A DNA stretch of 64,000 nt, taken from contig OZ024749.1 of assembly GCA_964016885.1 (NCBI GenBank), positions 35,348,498-35,412,497 on the forward strand. Direction: 5' to 3'. Positions within the stretch are counted from its first letter, which is position 1. The number at the start of each line of letters is the position of its first letter. The notes beneath the pieces are model-generated. The model searched no databases. It worked only from the letters and a program-made list of their open reading frames with translations, and was not told the origin of the DNA. Positions 9,999-21,779 of the stretch are shown here, piece by piece. The position numbers and the translations under genes are program-made. This DNA comes from Eledone cirrhosa (Eukaryota; Mollusca; Cephalopoda; Octopoda; Eledonidae).

Positions 9999-10030
9999 CA
10001 CACAGCTACATACACATAGACACACACCCG
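8707..10030. repeat. Minisatellite, ~125-130-bp unit
   Basis: Units contain CATGCACAACAATACATACT, CATGTACAGGTTACAC, a variable (CA)n block, AGCTACATACACATAGACAT and CATGGACAGGTTACACACAG. ATGGACAGGT starts at 9381, 9511, 9637, 9766 and 9891, giving spacings of 130, 126, 129 and 125 bp. Copies before about 9250 are more diverged. Length variation comes mostly from the internal (CA)n. Confidence 0.95.
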
Positions 10031-10079
10031 ATACACAGTCCCACACATATCCTCCCCCTACACACTGACACCCCCCCAC

Positions 10080-11235
10080 ACCACCACCACCACCTCCATT
10101 ACCATGGAGAGGGCCCAGCTATATTTTTACCAAGATAAACAAACATCTCTGAAGAGTCAATAACTTTCATTATAGTAAATTGTGTCTGTTATATACACAT
10201 CATGGCCACCACCATCACCATCACCATCACCATCACCATCAAAAGCACCATCACCATCATCACTATCATTATCACCATCATCGTATCTGTTATATAGACA
10301 TCATGATTATAGCCATCATCATCATCATCACCATCAAAAACACCATCATAATAATTATCATCATCATAATTTATCACCACCACCACCAAAACACCACCAC
10401 CACCACCACCAGCACCACCACCACCATCATCACATCACCACCATCACCACTATCACCACCACCACCATCATCACATCACCACCATCACCACCACCACCAC
10501 CAGCATCACATCACCACCACCAGCACCACCACCACCATCATCACATCACCACCATCACCACTATCACCACCACCACCACCACCATCATCACATCACCACC
10601 ATCACCACCACCACCATCACATCACCACCATCACCACCACCACCACCACCACCATTATCACATCACCACCATCACCACCACCACCACCAGCATCACATCA
10701 CCACCACCACCACCACAGTTATCACATAATCATCATCATCACCACTATCACCACCACCACCACCACCACCACCATCACCACCATCACCACCACCACATCA
10801 CCACCATCACCACCACAATTATCACATCATCATCATCACCACTATCACCACCACCATTACCACAACATCACCACCACCACCACTATCATCACCACCCCTA
10901 GCACAACCACCACCACCACCACCACCATCATCATCACCATCACCACAACATCACCATCATCAGCACCACCACCCCTAGCACAACCACCACCATCATCATC
11001 ACCATCACCACAACATCACCATCATCAGCACCACCACCCCTAGCACAACCACCACCACCACCACCGCCATCATCACCATCACCATCACCATCATCAGCAC
11101 CACCGCCACTAGCACAACCACCACCACCATCATCATCATCACCATCACCATCATCAGCACCACCACCCCTAGCACAACCACCACCACCACCATCATCATC
11201 ACCATCATCATTACTACTATGACCAACAGCACAAC
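10080..11235. repeat. CAC/CAT trinucleotide array
   Basis: Runs of CAC, CAT and CAA triplets. From about 10890 there is a superimposed unit of about 65-70 bp marked by CCTAGCACAACCACCACC (roughly 10897, 10972, 11038, 11108, 11168). The frames encode His, Thr, Ser-Pro or Ile homopolymers depending on phase and carry no gene signature. Confidence 0.94.
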
Positions 11236-11239
11236 TACC

Positions 11240-12105
11240 ATTACTATGTGTGTATGTAGGTTTGTATTTCTTTCAATGCTTGTATGTGTTTCTGTGTGTG
11301 TGTGTGTGTGTGTGTGTATGCGTGTGTGTGTGTGCATGTGTGTTTATGTGTGTGCATATGTATCTGAGTATATGTATGTATGATTGTGTATGTATTAATG
11401 TGTATTTGAGTGTGAGTATATGTATGGATGTTTGTGTTTCAGCATATCTGTGTATATGTGTATGTAAGTCTGTGTGTGCGTATATTTATGTGTGCATATG
11501 TATCTGAGTATATGTATGTATGATTGTGTATGTATTAATGTGTATTTGAGTGTGAGTATATGTATGGATGTTTGTGTTTCAGTATATCTGTGTATATGTG
11601 TATGTAAGTCTGTGTGTGCGTATATTTATGTGTGCATATGTATCTGAGTATATGTATGAATGTGTGTGCAAGTATTGATGAGTATTTGAGTGTAAGTATA
11701 TGTATGTATGCATGTTTGTGTTAGAGTATATGTGTGTGTGTGTGTGAGTGTGAATGTGTGTGTGTATTCATGTGTGTGTGTGAATGTGTGTGTGTGTGAA
11801 TGTGTGTGCGTGTGTATTCATGTGTGTGTGAATGTGTGTGTATTCATGTGTTTGTGAATGTGTGTGTGTGCGTGTGTATTCATGTGTGTATTCATGTGTG
11901 TGTGAATGTGTGTGTTTTCATGTGTTTGTGAATGTGTGTGTGTGTGTGTGCGTGTGTATTCATGTGTGTGTATTCATGTGTTTGTGAATGTGTGTGTGTG
12001 TGTGTGCGTGTGTATTCATGTGTGTGTATTCATGTGTGTATTCATGTGTGTATTCATGTGTGTGTGAATGTGTGTGTTTTCATGTGTGTGTGTGTGTGCA
12101 TGTTT
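11240..12105. repeat. TG-rich minisatellites (140-bp and ~28-bp units)
   Basis: A 140-bp unit starts TGTGCATATGTATCTGAGTA at 11351, 11491 and 11631. From about 11740 shorter units built from TATTCATGTGTGTG and GAATGTGTGTG take over. Confidence 0.93.
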
Positions 12106-12184
12106 TGACTTTTCCCCACCAGTCTAGTCACTGTGTCCAAGACATGTTCATACAACTATTCCACACAATCAACACCAAATTCTC

Positions 12185-13530
12185 AACTTACAATAACAAC
12201 AACAATAACATCAACAACAGCACTGTCACCACCACCATCACCACCATCAACATCAACAACAGCACTGTCACCACCACCATCACCACCATCAACATCAACG
12301 ATACCATCAACAACAATAGCAACAACAGCACCACCACCACCACCACCACCACCACCACTAACAACAACACAACCACCACCACCACCACTAACAACAACAC
12401 AACAACACAACCACCACCACCACCACTAACAACAACACAACAACACAACCACCACCACCAACAACACAACCACCACTAACAACAACACAACAACACAACC
12501 ACCACCACCACCACTAACAACAGCACAACCACCACCACTAACAACAACACAACAACACAACCACCGCCACCACCACTAACAACACAACAACACAACCACC
12601 ACCACCACTAACAACAACACAACCACCACCACTAACAACAACACAACACAACCACCGCCACCACCACTAACAACACAACAACACAACCACCACCACCACT
12701 AACAACAACACAACCACCGCCACCACCACTAACAACACAACAACACAACCACCACCACCACTAACAACAACACAACAACACAACCACCACCACCACCACT
12801 AACAACACAACAACACAACCACCACCACCACTAACAACAACACAACCACCACCACTAACAACAACACAACCACCACCACCACCACTAACAACACAACAAC
12901 ACAACCACCACCACCACCACCACCACTAACAACACAACAACACAACCACCACCACCACTAACAACAACACAACAACACAACCACCACCACCACCACTAAC
13001 AACACAACAACACAACCACCACCACCACTAACAACAACACACCAACACCACCACCACCACTAACAACAACAAACTACACCAACAATAGCAACAACAACAC
13101 CCCACCACCACTAACAACAATTACTACTATTACAACAACAACACCAACAATATCAACAACAACAACAACACCAACAATATCAACAACAACAACACCAACA
13201 ACACCAACAATATCAACAACAACAACAACACCAACAATATCATCAACAACAACACCAACAATATCATCGACAGCAACAACAACAACACCAACAATATCAT
13301 CAACAACAACAACACCAACAACACCAACAATATCAACAACAACACCAACAATATCATCAACAACAACAACACCAACAACACCAACAATATCAACAACAAC
13401 ACCAACAATATCATCAACAACAACAACACCAACAATATCAACAACAACACCAACAATATCAACGATATCAACAACAACACCAACACTATCAACAATATCA
13501 ACAACACCAACAATATCAACAACACACAAA
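12185..13530. repeat. CAA/CAC trinucleotide array
   Basis: 12185-13070 repeats ACAACACAACCACCACCACC with ACTAACAAC joints, in units of about 45-65 bp. 13130-13530 repeats CAACAACAACACCAACAATA with ATC joints. The antisense frame reads as an IVGVVVDIVGVV-type polymer. This is an artefact of an in-frame tandem repeat. Confidence 0.94.
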
Positions 13531-13594
13531 AATGAAATTTATTCCAGCAAATTTAAACAGAGACAGAATTTCACTTTTCAGTTTTCATATATTC

Positions 13595-13597
<3 letters not shown>

Positions 13598-13627
<30 letters not shown>

Positions 13628-13765
13628 CTGTGCAGTCATGGAAAACAGATGTAAAGATGACAATGATGCATCTATGTATGAATGCTTAAACATCGTTTAA
13701 TGTTTAAGCATATATGTATCTCTGACTGTGTGTCTGTTTCTCTCTCTCCCTCTCCATATATATAT

Positions 13766-13810
<45 letters not shown>

Positions 13811-13945
13811 TATATATGAGTGTTTATATATATCTATATATATATATTATCATCATTCTTTAACATCAGTCATCTATGCTAGTATATGTGTGTGGTTATA
13901 TATATATATACACACATGCATATATATATATATATATATATATAC
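13598..13945. repeat. (CA)14, then TA/CA compound repeats
   Basis: A pure CA run at 13598-13626 and compound TA/CA runs at 13755-13810 and 13895-13945. Intervening sequence has no recognisable gene. Confidence 0.88.
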
Positions 13946-14177
13946 AAAAGTCAAACAGAAATAACAAAACAAACAACACAGTACAACAATGAAGAAAATA
14001 TATATTCCCATAGTTCAGAAGTTATTCAATTTACTAAAGTTTAGTTAATATATTTAAGAAAATGTAAACAATGTTATGAGATAAATACACAAAACTTCCC
14101 CCAGAAAGGAAATAGAATCAAGACAATACTAGAATATATTTTATATATTTGTTATAGTAATACTATTACATCCTATG

Positions 14178-14373
14178 AAGACGGCTTGTGGCTTTGTGGT
14201 TAAAGTGTTTTGTTCACCAATGTAAAGCCATAAGTTTGATTCCTAGCGGCATATTGATCTAGTCCACTCAGCAGGTCGAAAAAGGAGTTGTAGTGGCTCT
14301 TAACTCTTTGGGGTACCATTTAAACCTGGAGGAGCTGATCCTTTTCCAGGTCGAAATGCAACCAATTTCAACT

Positions 14374-14375
<2 letters not shown>
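14178..14375 (+). mobile_element. tRNA-derived SINE, family D-like
   Basis: A box-like TGGCTTTGTGGTTAAAG and B-box-like AAGTTTGATTCCTAG with normal tRNA-like spacing. The body has CACTCAGCAGGTCGAAAAAG and GAGTTGTAGTGGCTC. The 3' end is lost at the (AG)n run. Confidence 0.65.
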
Positions 14376-14378
<3 letters not shown>

Positions 14379-14415
<37 letters not shown>

Positions 14416-14577
14416 GAAGCAATGCTAGCACTAGACTGGTGCTTTATTTAATCAAGCTCAAAAGGGTGAAAGGCAAAGTTAACCTCAGTGGGATTTGAAC
14501 ACAGTGCACAGTTAGTCAGAACAAATACCAAAACATTTAAAATCTGATCCCTTAACGACCCTGCCAATGTGTCACCT
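14379..14577 (-). mobile_element. (AG)n followed by SINE family C, reverse
   Basis: A (GA)n run at 14381-14411 merges with the purine-rich middle of a reverse family C SINE. Its head-side portion reads GGGTGAAAGGCAAAGTTAAC and GTGGGATTTGAACACAG. Confidence 0.65.
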
Positions 14578-14660
14578 TAGGTGAGTTGTAGTCATTGTTT
14601 ATCTGGGCTTACTAACAGTGGTTACCTGAGAAGTAATTGCAGTTTATATTGTTTATATTG

Positions 14661-15008
14661 AGGCACATGGCTTAGTGGTTAGAGCATTGGCCTTGCAATC
14701 GAAAGGTTGTGAGTTCAATTCTCAGACCGGGTGATGTGTTGTTTCCTTGAGCAAGACACTTTATTTCACATTGCTCCAGTTTACTCAGCTGTAGAAATGA
14801 GATGATAGGGACTGGGGTCCCTATCATTCCACTGCAAAGTGGTCGTGGAGGTGCCACGGCAAAAAAGCACCCAGCACTCACTGTCAATGAGGTTGGTGTT
14901 AGGAAGGGCATCCAGCTGTAGAATTCAAGCCAGAATCAGTTCCCGTCCCACCCTTGCAAGCAGGGAAAAGTGGACGTAAAATGAAATGATGATGATGATG
15001 ATGATGAT
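14661..15008 (+). mobile_element. SINE family A, full-length reference copy
   Basis: The best plus-strand copy. The A box is TGGCTTAGTGGTTAGAGC and the B box GGTTGTGAGTTCAATTCTC. The linking segment CCTTGCAATCGAAAGG is the anticodon-arm region. The body is AGACACTTTATTTCACATTG, then one GTGCCACGGCAAAAAAGCAC monomer, GTTAGGAAGGGCATCCAGCT, and the LINE-type terminal block (CCCACCCTTGCAAGCAGGG) ending in (GAT)n. Transcription from the internal pol III promoter and trans use of the LINE enzyme are expected from this structure. Confidence 0.93.
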
Positions 15009-15115
15009 TGTTACACACTGTCACTTGCTGAATCCCGCTGAGAACTATATTAAAGGTACACGTGTCTGTAGAATGCTCAGCCACATACACTATAATTTCA
15101 TAAGTAGCTGTTCCA
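15009..15115 (+). mobile_element. SINE family D body fragment
   Basis: CACTGTCACTTGCTGAATCC and GAGAACTATATTAAAGGTAC resemble the 3' body of the family D copy at 29428. No head is present. Confidence 0.55.
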
Positions 15116-15164
15116 TTGCTATGTAACTTTCACATCAACACTATACCATACACTAGTACATCGT

Positions 15165-15505
15165 AATCATCATTATACCATCCACCAATGCACCACCACC
15201 ACCACTACTATACCATCCACCATTACACCACTACCATCACCACCACCACCACTATACCATCCACCAATACACCACTAGCATCACCACCACCACTATAGCA
15301 TCCACCAATACACCACTAGCATCACCACTACCACTATAGCATCCACCAATACACCACCACCACTATACCATCCACTAATACACCACTACCATCATCACCA
15401 CCACCACTATAGCATCCACCAATACACCACTAGCATCATCACCACCACCACTATAGCATCCACCAATACACCACTACCACCACCACCACCACTATACCAT
15501 CCACT
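15165..15505. repeat. Minisatellite, ~55-bp unit
   Basis: About six copies of ATCCACCAATACACCACTAG with CACCACCACTATAGC. They vary in the number of CAC triplets. Confidence 0.9.
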
Positions 15506-15599
15506 AAAACTACAGCTACATCACATGTATAGTGTTAGACTTCCATTGATACTAACAAGTGTACCAGTTGATTTTGAGGATCGGAGCAGCTTTATCATT

Positions 15600-15853
15600 A
15601 AATTAATGTGAAAGTGGCTGAGTATTCCATAGGCACATGTACTCTTAAAGTAGATACAGCATGACACAGTTTATGACAAAGCTGGCCTTTTGAATTATAG
15701 GTATAGGTTATTTTCTCTGCTGAGTACGCTGGAGCAACATGAAATAAAGTGCCTTTCTTATTGACACAACACACCACTAATTCCAGGAATCAAACTCAAG
15801 ACCTTACAATCTTGAGTTGAACACTCTAACCACTAAGACACACACATACCTTC
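15600..15853 (-). mobile_element. SINE family D, reverse
   Basis: Reverse complement of the head at the right end (AACCACTAAGACACACAC and GGAATCAAACTCAAGACC, a B-box complement). The body includes GGAGCAACATGAAATAAAGT and GCACATGTACTCTTAAAG. Confidence 0.72.
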
Positions 15854-16437
15854 ACATCCCATGTATAAGACTACAATTGAAAGTCATGCCTAATATTAAA
15901 GACATACATAATATTATAAATGTATCTTCTTTACTTTAAGCTATTAATTTGAAATACTCCATACAACAAAGTTATTTTCCTTACCTAGGGACATCATTCT
16001 CACATTATCTCTCTAGTCTGTACAATGTCACCCAGTTCTGTAGATTAGTGGTGAAAGCTTTTACAATAGATATGAACATTGAAACCTAATGGAAGCGAAT
16101 GCAAAATGTGTTAGATCAGCTTAAATACAATTTTACAGTAGAGTTTCTTTGGCTTCATGTGGTAAATAATTAGATTTATTTCTTCACTACTTTTCATGTT
16201 GATATATCCTGGGGGAATAGAGGCAAAAATTCTTATAGCATCTCAGAAACTTGTCAGATAGATCACCACTAAATTCCTATTTAAATTTTTTCACAATGTT
16301 CATCATATCTGTCAATTTATGTACGATGAACCACACTAGTTTAGTCTTATAGGCACCAATTAGCTATTAAACAGCCAATGTTGTTTATATTGATATGAGG
16401 AAAAACAGATCTGGAATCAGTAATGAAGAAGAAGAAA
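15854..16437. other. No recognisable feature
   Basis: AT-rich unique-looking sequence. No ORF of note, no tandem repeat and no SINE signal. Confidence 0.6.
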
Positions 16438-16880
16438 CAGATACTTAATTCTTAATATCCTGTACCACATAAACCACAGTAGCAAGATATTATTGAAAAG
16501 TATAAAACAGCATTATAACTCTAATACAGGAAATGTTCACAACAGCCTGTCCACTAGTAAAGATATTATAAACATCTGAATTATCAAACCACATAAAAGC
16601 AGATTAGCAAGACATTCTTGAAAAGTCCAAATAGCACTATGACTGCATCGCATTAAAAATTAAAGTCTTTACTCTAAACTTGCAAATTTATTATGAAATA
16701 TTTGTTTCCAAATCATTACAGGATACTAAAAGTCAATTAATAAGCACCCATACACAACATATTTTCAGCATATTTGACTGCATCACAATAAATATTAAAA
16801 CCTTTAGTCTAATATTAAAAAATTTCACAACAATCCATTCACTAGTAAAAATACTATAAACATTAGAATTAACAAATTTG
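16438..16880. mobile_element. MITE-like element R, degenerate
   Basis: Opens TTAATTCTTAATATCCTGTA and contains blocks that recur in the better element at 30098-30896: AGCAAGATATTATTGAAAAG, CAGCCTGTCCACTAGTAAAG and GCACTATGACTGCATCGCAT. Halves of the element repeat (about 16485-16560 and 16600-16680). No ORF. Confidence 0.6.
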
Positions 16881-17149
16881 TTCTTAGACATATTTTTGTT
16901 GAATCATTAAAGGTTGTTAAGAAACTTAAAGAACTGTCGACTGAGCTTCAATGATTTATTTTTTGATAAACCCAAACTATGACAGGTAAGTGAAAGGAAA
17001 AGAAAAAAAAAAAGAAAACTGACTCAATATGACAGATGCAGTAAATTAAAAGAATATTCTACACAAAATAGTGTTTATCTTGAGAGATATGCTAGTAATA
17101 AACCATTGGAGTGATATAGATTTGATAGGCAAGGTTTTATGTGTTGAGA

Positions 17150-17335
17150 GAGGTGTTATATGAAATGGTACCAGATAATACCAGATGTGAGAGGTGTTAT
17201 GTGAAATTGTATCAGATGTTATGTGAAACAGCACCAGATGTGAAATGGTACCAGATGTTATGTGAAACAGCACCAGATGTTATGTGAAACAGCACCAGAT
17301 GTGAAATGGTACCAGATGTTATGTGAAACAGCACC
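17150..17335. repeat. Small minisatellite, ~39-bp unit
   Basis: Repeats of ACCAGATGTTATGTGAAACA and GCACCAGATGTGAAATGGT. The antisense frame (LVLFHITSDTIS-like) only reflects the repeat. Confidence 0.85.
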
Positions 17336-17622
17336 TTTTAAAACCAGATGGTAACCACTCTCGAAATGTGGTAAGCATAGCATAACACTGGAACAGTCAG
17401 GTGAACAAAATGATTAAGACTTGGAGGAAGGGCAAAACCCAAAGCATAGAAACATTTTAAAAAAGTGTCATGTGATGTATAATGAAGGAAGACGGTAATC
17501 ATATTTTCCTTGCTGATTAAATGTAAACAGGAAACTAATTATTAATTCAGGTGAAAATAATATTCAATAGTCAAGATACAGGTTAATGAACCGTAGAAAA
17601 TACACCCACACAAAACTTTACT

Positions 17623-17830
17623 TTAACCTTTTCATTACCCTATTTCTAATTAAAAATGCTTTTTGAATAATTTAGAAAATAATCAAGAATTTGGAGAGAT
17701 TTAGTAATATAGCTAACTTTCTCATCATTAAGCTGGTCGTTGGAACATAACTTAATAAAGGTTCATACATAAAATTATAATAGAAGGTTTTTAGATAAAG
17801 ATAAACACTTTAAAATAAACAAGTTAATTC
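17623..17830 (-). mobile_element. MITE-like element M2, one end missing
   Basis: Starts at the right-hand terminus in reverse (TTAACCTTTTCATTACCCTA). It runs through the common M2 blocks AATAATCAAGAATTTGGAGA, CTCATCATTAAGCTGG and AAATTATAATAGAAGG. The opposite terminus is absent. Confidence 0.65.
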
Positions 17831-18234
17831 TGTGGAAATTCCACGGTTTAATTAGATCGATATAGTATTTAAAATATTTTATTTATGAGTTATATATACA
17901 CACACAATATATACAGTACTTAATTACATATATACAACACAACAAAATAAATTGAATAGATTTAACAAATGACTGAAACTACCAAAATGGAATATTTAAC
18001 TCATTTATAATTTGAAGATAAATGATATTTTTTGTCAAATTAATTCTTTTTGCTTTGGCCTTGCTGCCACCACCACCAGCACTGCTGCTGCTCTCCCCCC
18101 TCTCTCTCCCTTATACACACACACACTCTTACCATCCTCTTTCCACAACATGACAGACTTTTTATGCCACAGATACACCAACCTTAATATAAAAGATAGT
18201 TTAGTATCATAGAACCATTATGCATGGAGATTGA
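17831..18234. other. No recognisable feature
   Basis: AT-rich. It includes a short CCACCACCACCAGCACTGCT patch. A 66-codon frame at 18012-18212 has no recognisable domain and is not supported as a gene. Confidence 0.55.
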
Positions 18235-18440
18235 CCGAATCCTTAGAGCAAATGGAAAAATTCATTAAGATATTTATTCAAGCTCTTTATACTCTGAGTT
18301 CACGTCCCACCAAAGTTAACTTTATCGCATACTTCTGAGGTCAATAAAATAAAGCACTGGTCACGTACTGGGGTTGATTTAATCAGCTTTTCCCTTTCCT
18401 ATAATGGCTAGCCTTGTGACTAAATTAAAAAAAACCCATT
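18235..18440 (+). mobile_element. SINE family B, long-body, degenerate
   Basis: CTCTGAGTTCACGTCCCACC (B-box region), GGTCAATAAAATAAAGCACT, GGTTGATTTAATCAGC and GCTAGCCTTGTGACTAAATT follow the long-body order. Heavily substituted, so old. Confidence 0.65.
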
Positions 18441-18447
18441 ATCTTTA

Positions 18448-18680
18448 TGAGGGTGATGTATTCGTAGAATCTTTAGTCCAGTAATTCCTTATGGCTCTCT
18501 ATATTCCGGAGTTGATTTCCTAAACATTAAAATGGAAGATTTTAATATATGGCCAGTTTTGTATCATAAAGCCAGTGGTGGTTTTAGGTGGGTTGGTATC
18601 TAAAGGGGTTCAATATCCCTTCATGCCCCTAACATTGCTGGCCTTGTGCCTAAATTAGAAATCATTATTATTTCTATTAC
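18448..18680 (+). mobile_element. SINE family B, very degenerate
   Basis: The head is only faintly recognisable. The 3' block ATTGCTGGCCTTGTGCCTAA and an ATT tail are clear. Confidence 0.55.
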
Positions 18681-19240
18681 TAGAGTGAGCAATATGTTGG
18701 GATTAAGTTAGAAATAAGTTAGAGAGAGAGAAAACAGGTTATTTTGAGTTACAGTTTTCTCCAGTGACTATCTGAAAAATCACTTCATTAGTTCAATACA
18801 CTTTCACATCAGTTAAAGTGCCAAGATTTGTGAAGAAAAGAAAAAAAAATTAAACATTTTCATTTTTAGTTTGGAAGATGTCCAGAGATAGAAGGATTGG
18901 CAGAAGATGAGTGAAAACGTCCAGCAACCAACATCCAGCCACACATTACAACATTAATTATACATAAATCAGGACATACTTAAAACCCTTTGAAGTGTTA
19001 AATGACTACATTTCACTGATCCAGAAAGATATTTCTGTTACATGCTTGCAATGGACACCAGATTAACTGACATGGCTAAATCATGTTGCCTTCACTGTTA
19101 TATCTGATAGAATATAACTGCCATAAAACTTGTTCCTTTAACCCACAGATTTATAATGTCCTCATAGCAGAAGAGGAGCAGATTTTAACATCTTACACTG
19201 ATTTAACAAAATCTGTTATAGCAAATGTATGATTATCTTA
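18681..19240. other. No recognisable feature
   Basis: Unique-looking AT-rich DNA without supported ORFs or repeats. Confidence 0.6.
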
Positions 19241-19550
19241 AGGCGGTGAATTGGCAGTTGTAGGGTGTTAGATTAAAAATGCTTTGGTATTTGTTCTGGC
19301 TGACAGTGTTCTGAGTTCAAATCCTGCTGCGGTCAACTTTGCCTTTTATATTTTGAAGGTCAATAAAGTACCAGTCCAATATTGAAGTAAATTCTTCCTT
19401 TCCTTCTCTCTCTATCATTCTTTATTTCTCTGGAAGAAAGTGTTCCAACTTGGAGACAGATGAGCTCTGCCAGATTTTAAATGCCCAAGACATGCTGTGT
19501 GTCAGAACAGTGCCCCTATGATTCCACCAGGAGTTAAAGGCCCTTTAAGG
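19241..19550 (+). mobile_element. SINE family C
   Basis: Head AAGGCGGTGAATTGGCAGTT, B-box-like GAGTTCAAATCCTGCTGCGG, the CT-rich segment, GGAGACAGATGAGCTCTGCC and CCCTATGATTCCACCAGGAG. Same order of blocks as the copy at 5796. Confidence 0.75.
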
Positions 19551-19836
19551 AAGTGTATTGGTAGAGTTGTTATGGTGTCAGATTAATAATTCTTTAATGT
19601 TTGTTCCAGCTCATTGCACTCTGAGATCAACTGCTGCCAAGGTCTACTTTGCTTTTCATCCTTTTCAGCTCAATGGAAGTACATGTCCAAATACTGAAGT
19701 TCCTTTTCATCCTTTCTCTTTCACTGAAAGGAGCTGCATTCTGACCTGGAGAGTGATGGGCTTTGTCAGGTTTAAAATACCCAACACATTTGTCAGGATG
19801 ATGCTCCTACAACTCCAAAAGACTCTTGTATTTAAC
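19551..19836 (+). mobile_element. SINE family C, second tandem copy
   Basis: Follows the previous copy almost without spacer. It has GTATTGGTAGAGTTGTTATG, a degenerate B box, CTGGAGAGTGATGGGCTTTG and CTCCTACAACTCCAAAAGAC. Confidence 0.65.
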
Positions 19837-19837
19837 C

Positions 19838-20078
19838 CTTTTGATACCACCTAAAACTGCCACTGATTTTATGATACAAAATTGCCCATTTTAAAATGTT
19901 CATATTTATATTAAAACCTGCCAGCTTAATTTTCTTTAAGAAATGTTTGCTAAATAATGTTCCTTTCATTGAAACATTAATTATATCATTAAGTCATCAA
20001 CATTTTCGATTATTTTCAAAATTAATTCGAACACATAGGAAGTGTATTTAATTAGAAATATGGTAGTAAAACGGTAAA
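19838..20078 (+). mobile_element. MITE-like element M2
   Basis: Left terminus TTAACCCTTTTGATACCACC, internal GATTTTATGATACAAAATTG, and right terminus GTAGTAAAACGGTAAAG (degenerate). AT-rich with no ORF. Termini and TTAA flank suggest a piggyBac-type MITE, which is inference. Confidence 0.65.
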
Positions 20079-20637
20079 GTAAATCTTACTACAGACTCTG
20101 CTAAAATTTCTCCTCTCATAGATTGTTATACAGTGAGAATAACAATCAAAAGAGAGAAAGGTTTATAGCTAGAGAAGAATGGAGTGAGTGTATATTATAT
20201 TTTATAACAAAGAACTTGAAATTACTATTCAGTTAGAAATATACATAGAGAAGAATGTATACCCAATATGGCTAAACAACCAGCCATCACCACCATTGCA
20301 GCCACTACTACTACTACAATTATCATGAATATTTGTACAACAACCCCCAATCCTACCCTAACTGCTCTATTATTTTCATGGTGTCAGAAACTAAGTCAGT
20401 ATCACCATAGCAACATCAGTCCCTTTATGGGAATTCCCTCAATTTCAATAGAGAATCAAGTACCACATCAATACCTGTTGTTATTCCATGTTATTGAGAA
20501 GCTGGTTGTTATTGTTTTATTTCTAACTAAAGTAAACACAACATTGGTAAACAATAAAACAACTTAGAACCATTAACCATTTCCAAACCAACCCAACCTA
20601 AACCATTCCTGCTTCTATGAAATATACAACACCTATT
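20079..20637. other. No recognisable feature
   Basis: A 99-codon frame at 20268-20567 has no recognisable domain and lies in sequence without coding character. Otherwise unique-looking DNA. Confidence 0.5.
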
Positions 20638-20852
20638 TTAACACTTTAGCATTTAAACCAGCAGTATCCAGCCAGATTTCTCTCACCTCTTTCTTTTCAA
20701 ACTGGCCGTAACTTGCCAGTTGAGGTATTGTTGAGGTATTGTTCTCAAAAGAAATAATATCAAAATCTCATAGATTTGATATTATGTGAGATAAATTGTT
20801 TACCATGACAATATGATAGTAAATATAGAGTAATGTAAATGCTAAAGGGTTA
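20638..20852 (+). mobile_element. MITE-like element M1
   Basis: Terminus TTTTAACACTTTAGCATTTA on the left and GTAAATGCTAAAGGGTTAA on the right form inverted repeats of about 17 bp. The interior carries CCAGCCAGATTTCTCTCACC and GATTTGATATTATGTGAGAT. The same order recurs at 33308, 37113, 56257 and 58316. Confidence 0.78.
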
Positions 20853-20935
20853 AAAGGCCTCCTATTTAAAGTAAAATCTTCCAACATAATTTGATATAAG
20901 AACCTTTTGTTAAGTTATATTACCAGAGCCTCTAT
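20853..20935. mobile_element. MITE-like element M2 fragment
   Basis: CCTATTTAAAGTAAAATCTTCC and ATAAGAACCTTTTGTTAAGT match the interior of M2. It abuts the M1 copy, possibly another nested pair. Confidence 0.5.
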
Positions 20936-21271
20936 TATAATTTTGGGATTGGAGGGGCATAAGCATATATACTGTACATGTGTATTATTATTGCTCATGC
21001 TTTTTTTATCACCAATATGAGATTAAGAAAGAAATTAAAAGCATGATCATATTTAGAGCCAATAGAAAATCAGTGTAGCAACATTTGAACAGTAATACAT
21101 CATTTCTTAACCAACAAAACTTTAAGATCATTCAACAAGTTTCCACATTAATGGAGGAGCTTAAACCCCCAAAGCCCCTTAGCACCAAAAGCCTTGATTA
21201 CAAATAACATCTTAATAATTAAATAGTAAATCGTTCCAAATTCTTCATTAATTCATTAAAAAACAGTGAAT

Positions 21272-21468
21272 GGGGGTTGGCTGAAAAGTTCATTGACAGA
21301 CCAAAACTCTCAAGGAATGACCAATTGAGGTTTATTTTTTAACAGTCAATGGAAAGAAACAATGCAGTTATTAATAAGAAGAGTTGAAATTAATGCCTGC
21401 AATATTTCATAGCTCTAGCATCACTCCTACATAGTCAGCTTATTAACTTTTCAGCCCACTGTCGTATT
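21272..21468. mobile_element. Mariner-like MITE
   Basis: The left end GGTTGGCTGAAAAGTTCATT and the reverse-complemented right end GTGGGCTGAAAAGTTAATAA form imperfect terminal inverted repeats. The GGTTGGCTGAAAAGTT motif is typical of some mariner families. About 195 bp, no transposase. Target-site duplication is not clear. Confidence 0.5.
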
Positions 21469-21504
21469 TCGTTAGAAATATCGTAATGAAAAGGTTAAAT
21501 AAAT

Positions 21505-21705
21505 ACATTTGTAAACAATACAAACAACAGATGCAAATATATAACAACAACCAACAATACAAATAACAGATGTAAACATATATAACAACAACCAACAGAT
21601 GTAAACATATATAACAACAACCAACAGATGTAAACATATATAAAACAAAAACCAAGAATACAAACAACACATGTAAACATATATAAAACAACAGCCAACA
21701 AATTT
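21505..21705. repeat. Minisatellite, ~28-bp unit
   Basis: Units of AACAACAACCAACAGATGTA with AACATATATA, six to seven copies. The antisense frames that read IYVYICWLLLYMFTSVG-like are repeat artefacts. Confidence 0.88.
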
Positions 21706-21779
21706 CAACAGTTTCGGCTGTGAATGGTTTTGTTATTAATGTTACAGTATCTAATTTGTCAGTTCTTCCATAAGTTCCT

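Noticed and set aside
10180..13529. Frames with poly-His, Thr-Pro, Val-Asp or Leu-Val runs up to 287 codons
   Set aside because: Product of CAC, CAA and ATC trinucleotide repeats, which lack stops in several phases.
14661..14740. tRNA gene from A and B boxes
   Set aside because: The acceptor and anticodon stems do not close, the box spacing continues into a conserved non-tRNA body, and many diverged copies exist. These are SINE heads.
19558..19854. 98-codon frame as a small gene
   Set aside because: It lies wholly inside a family C SINE and the start of an M2 element.
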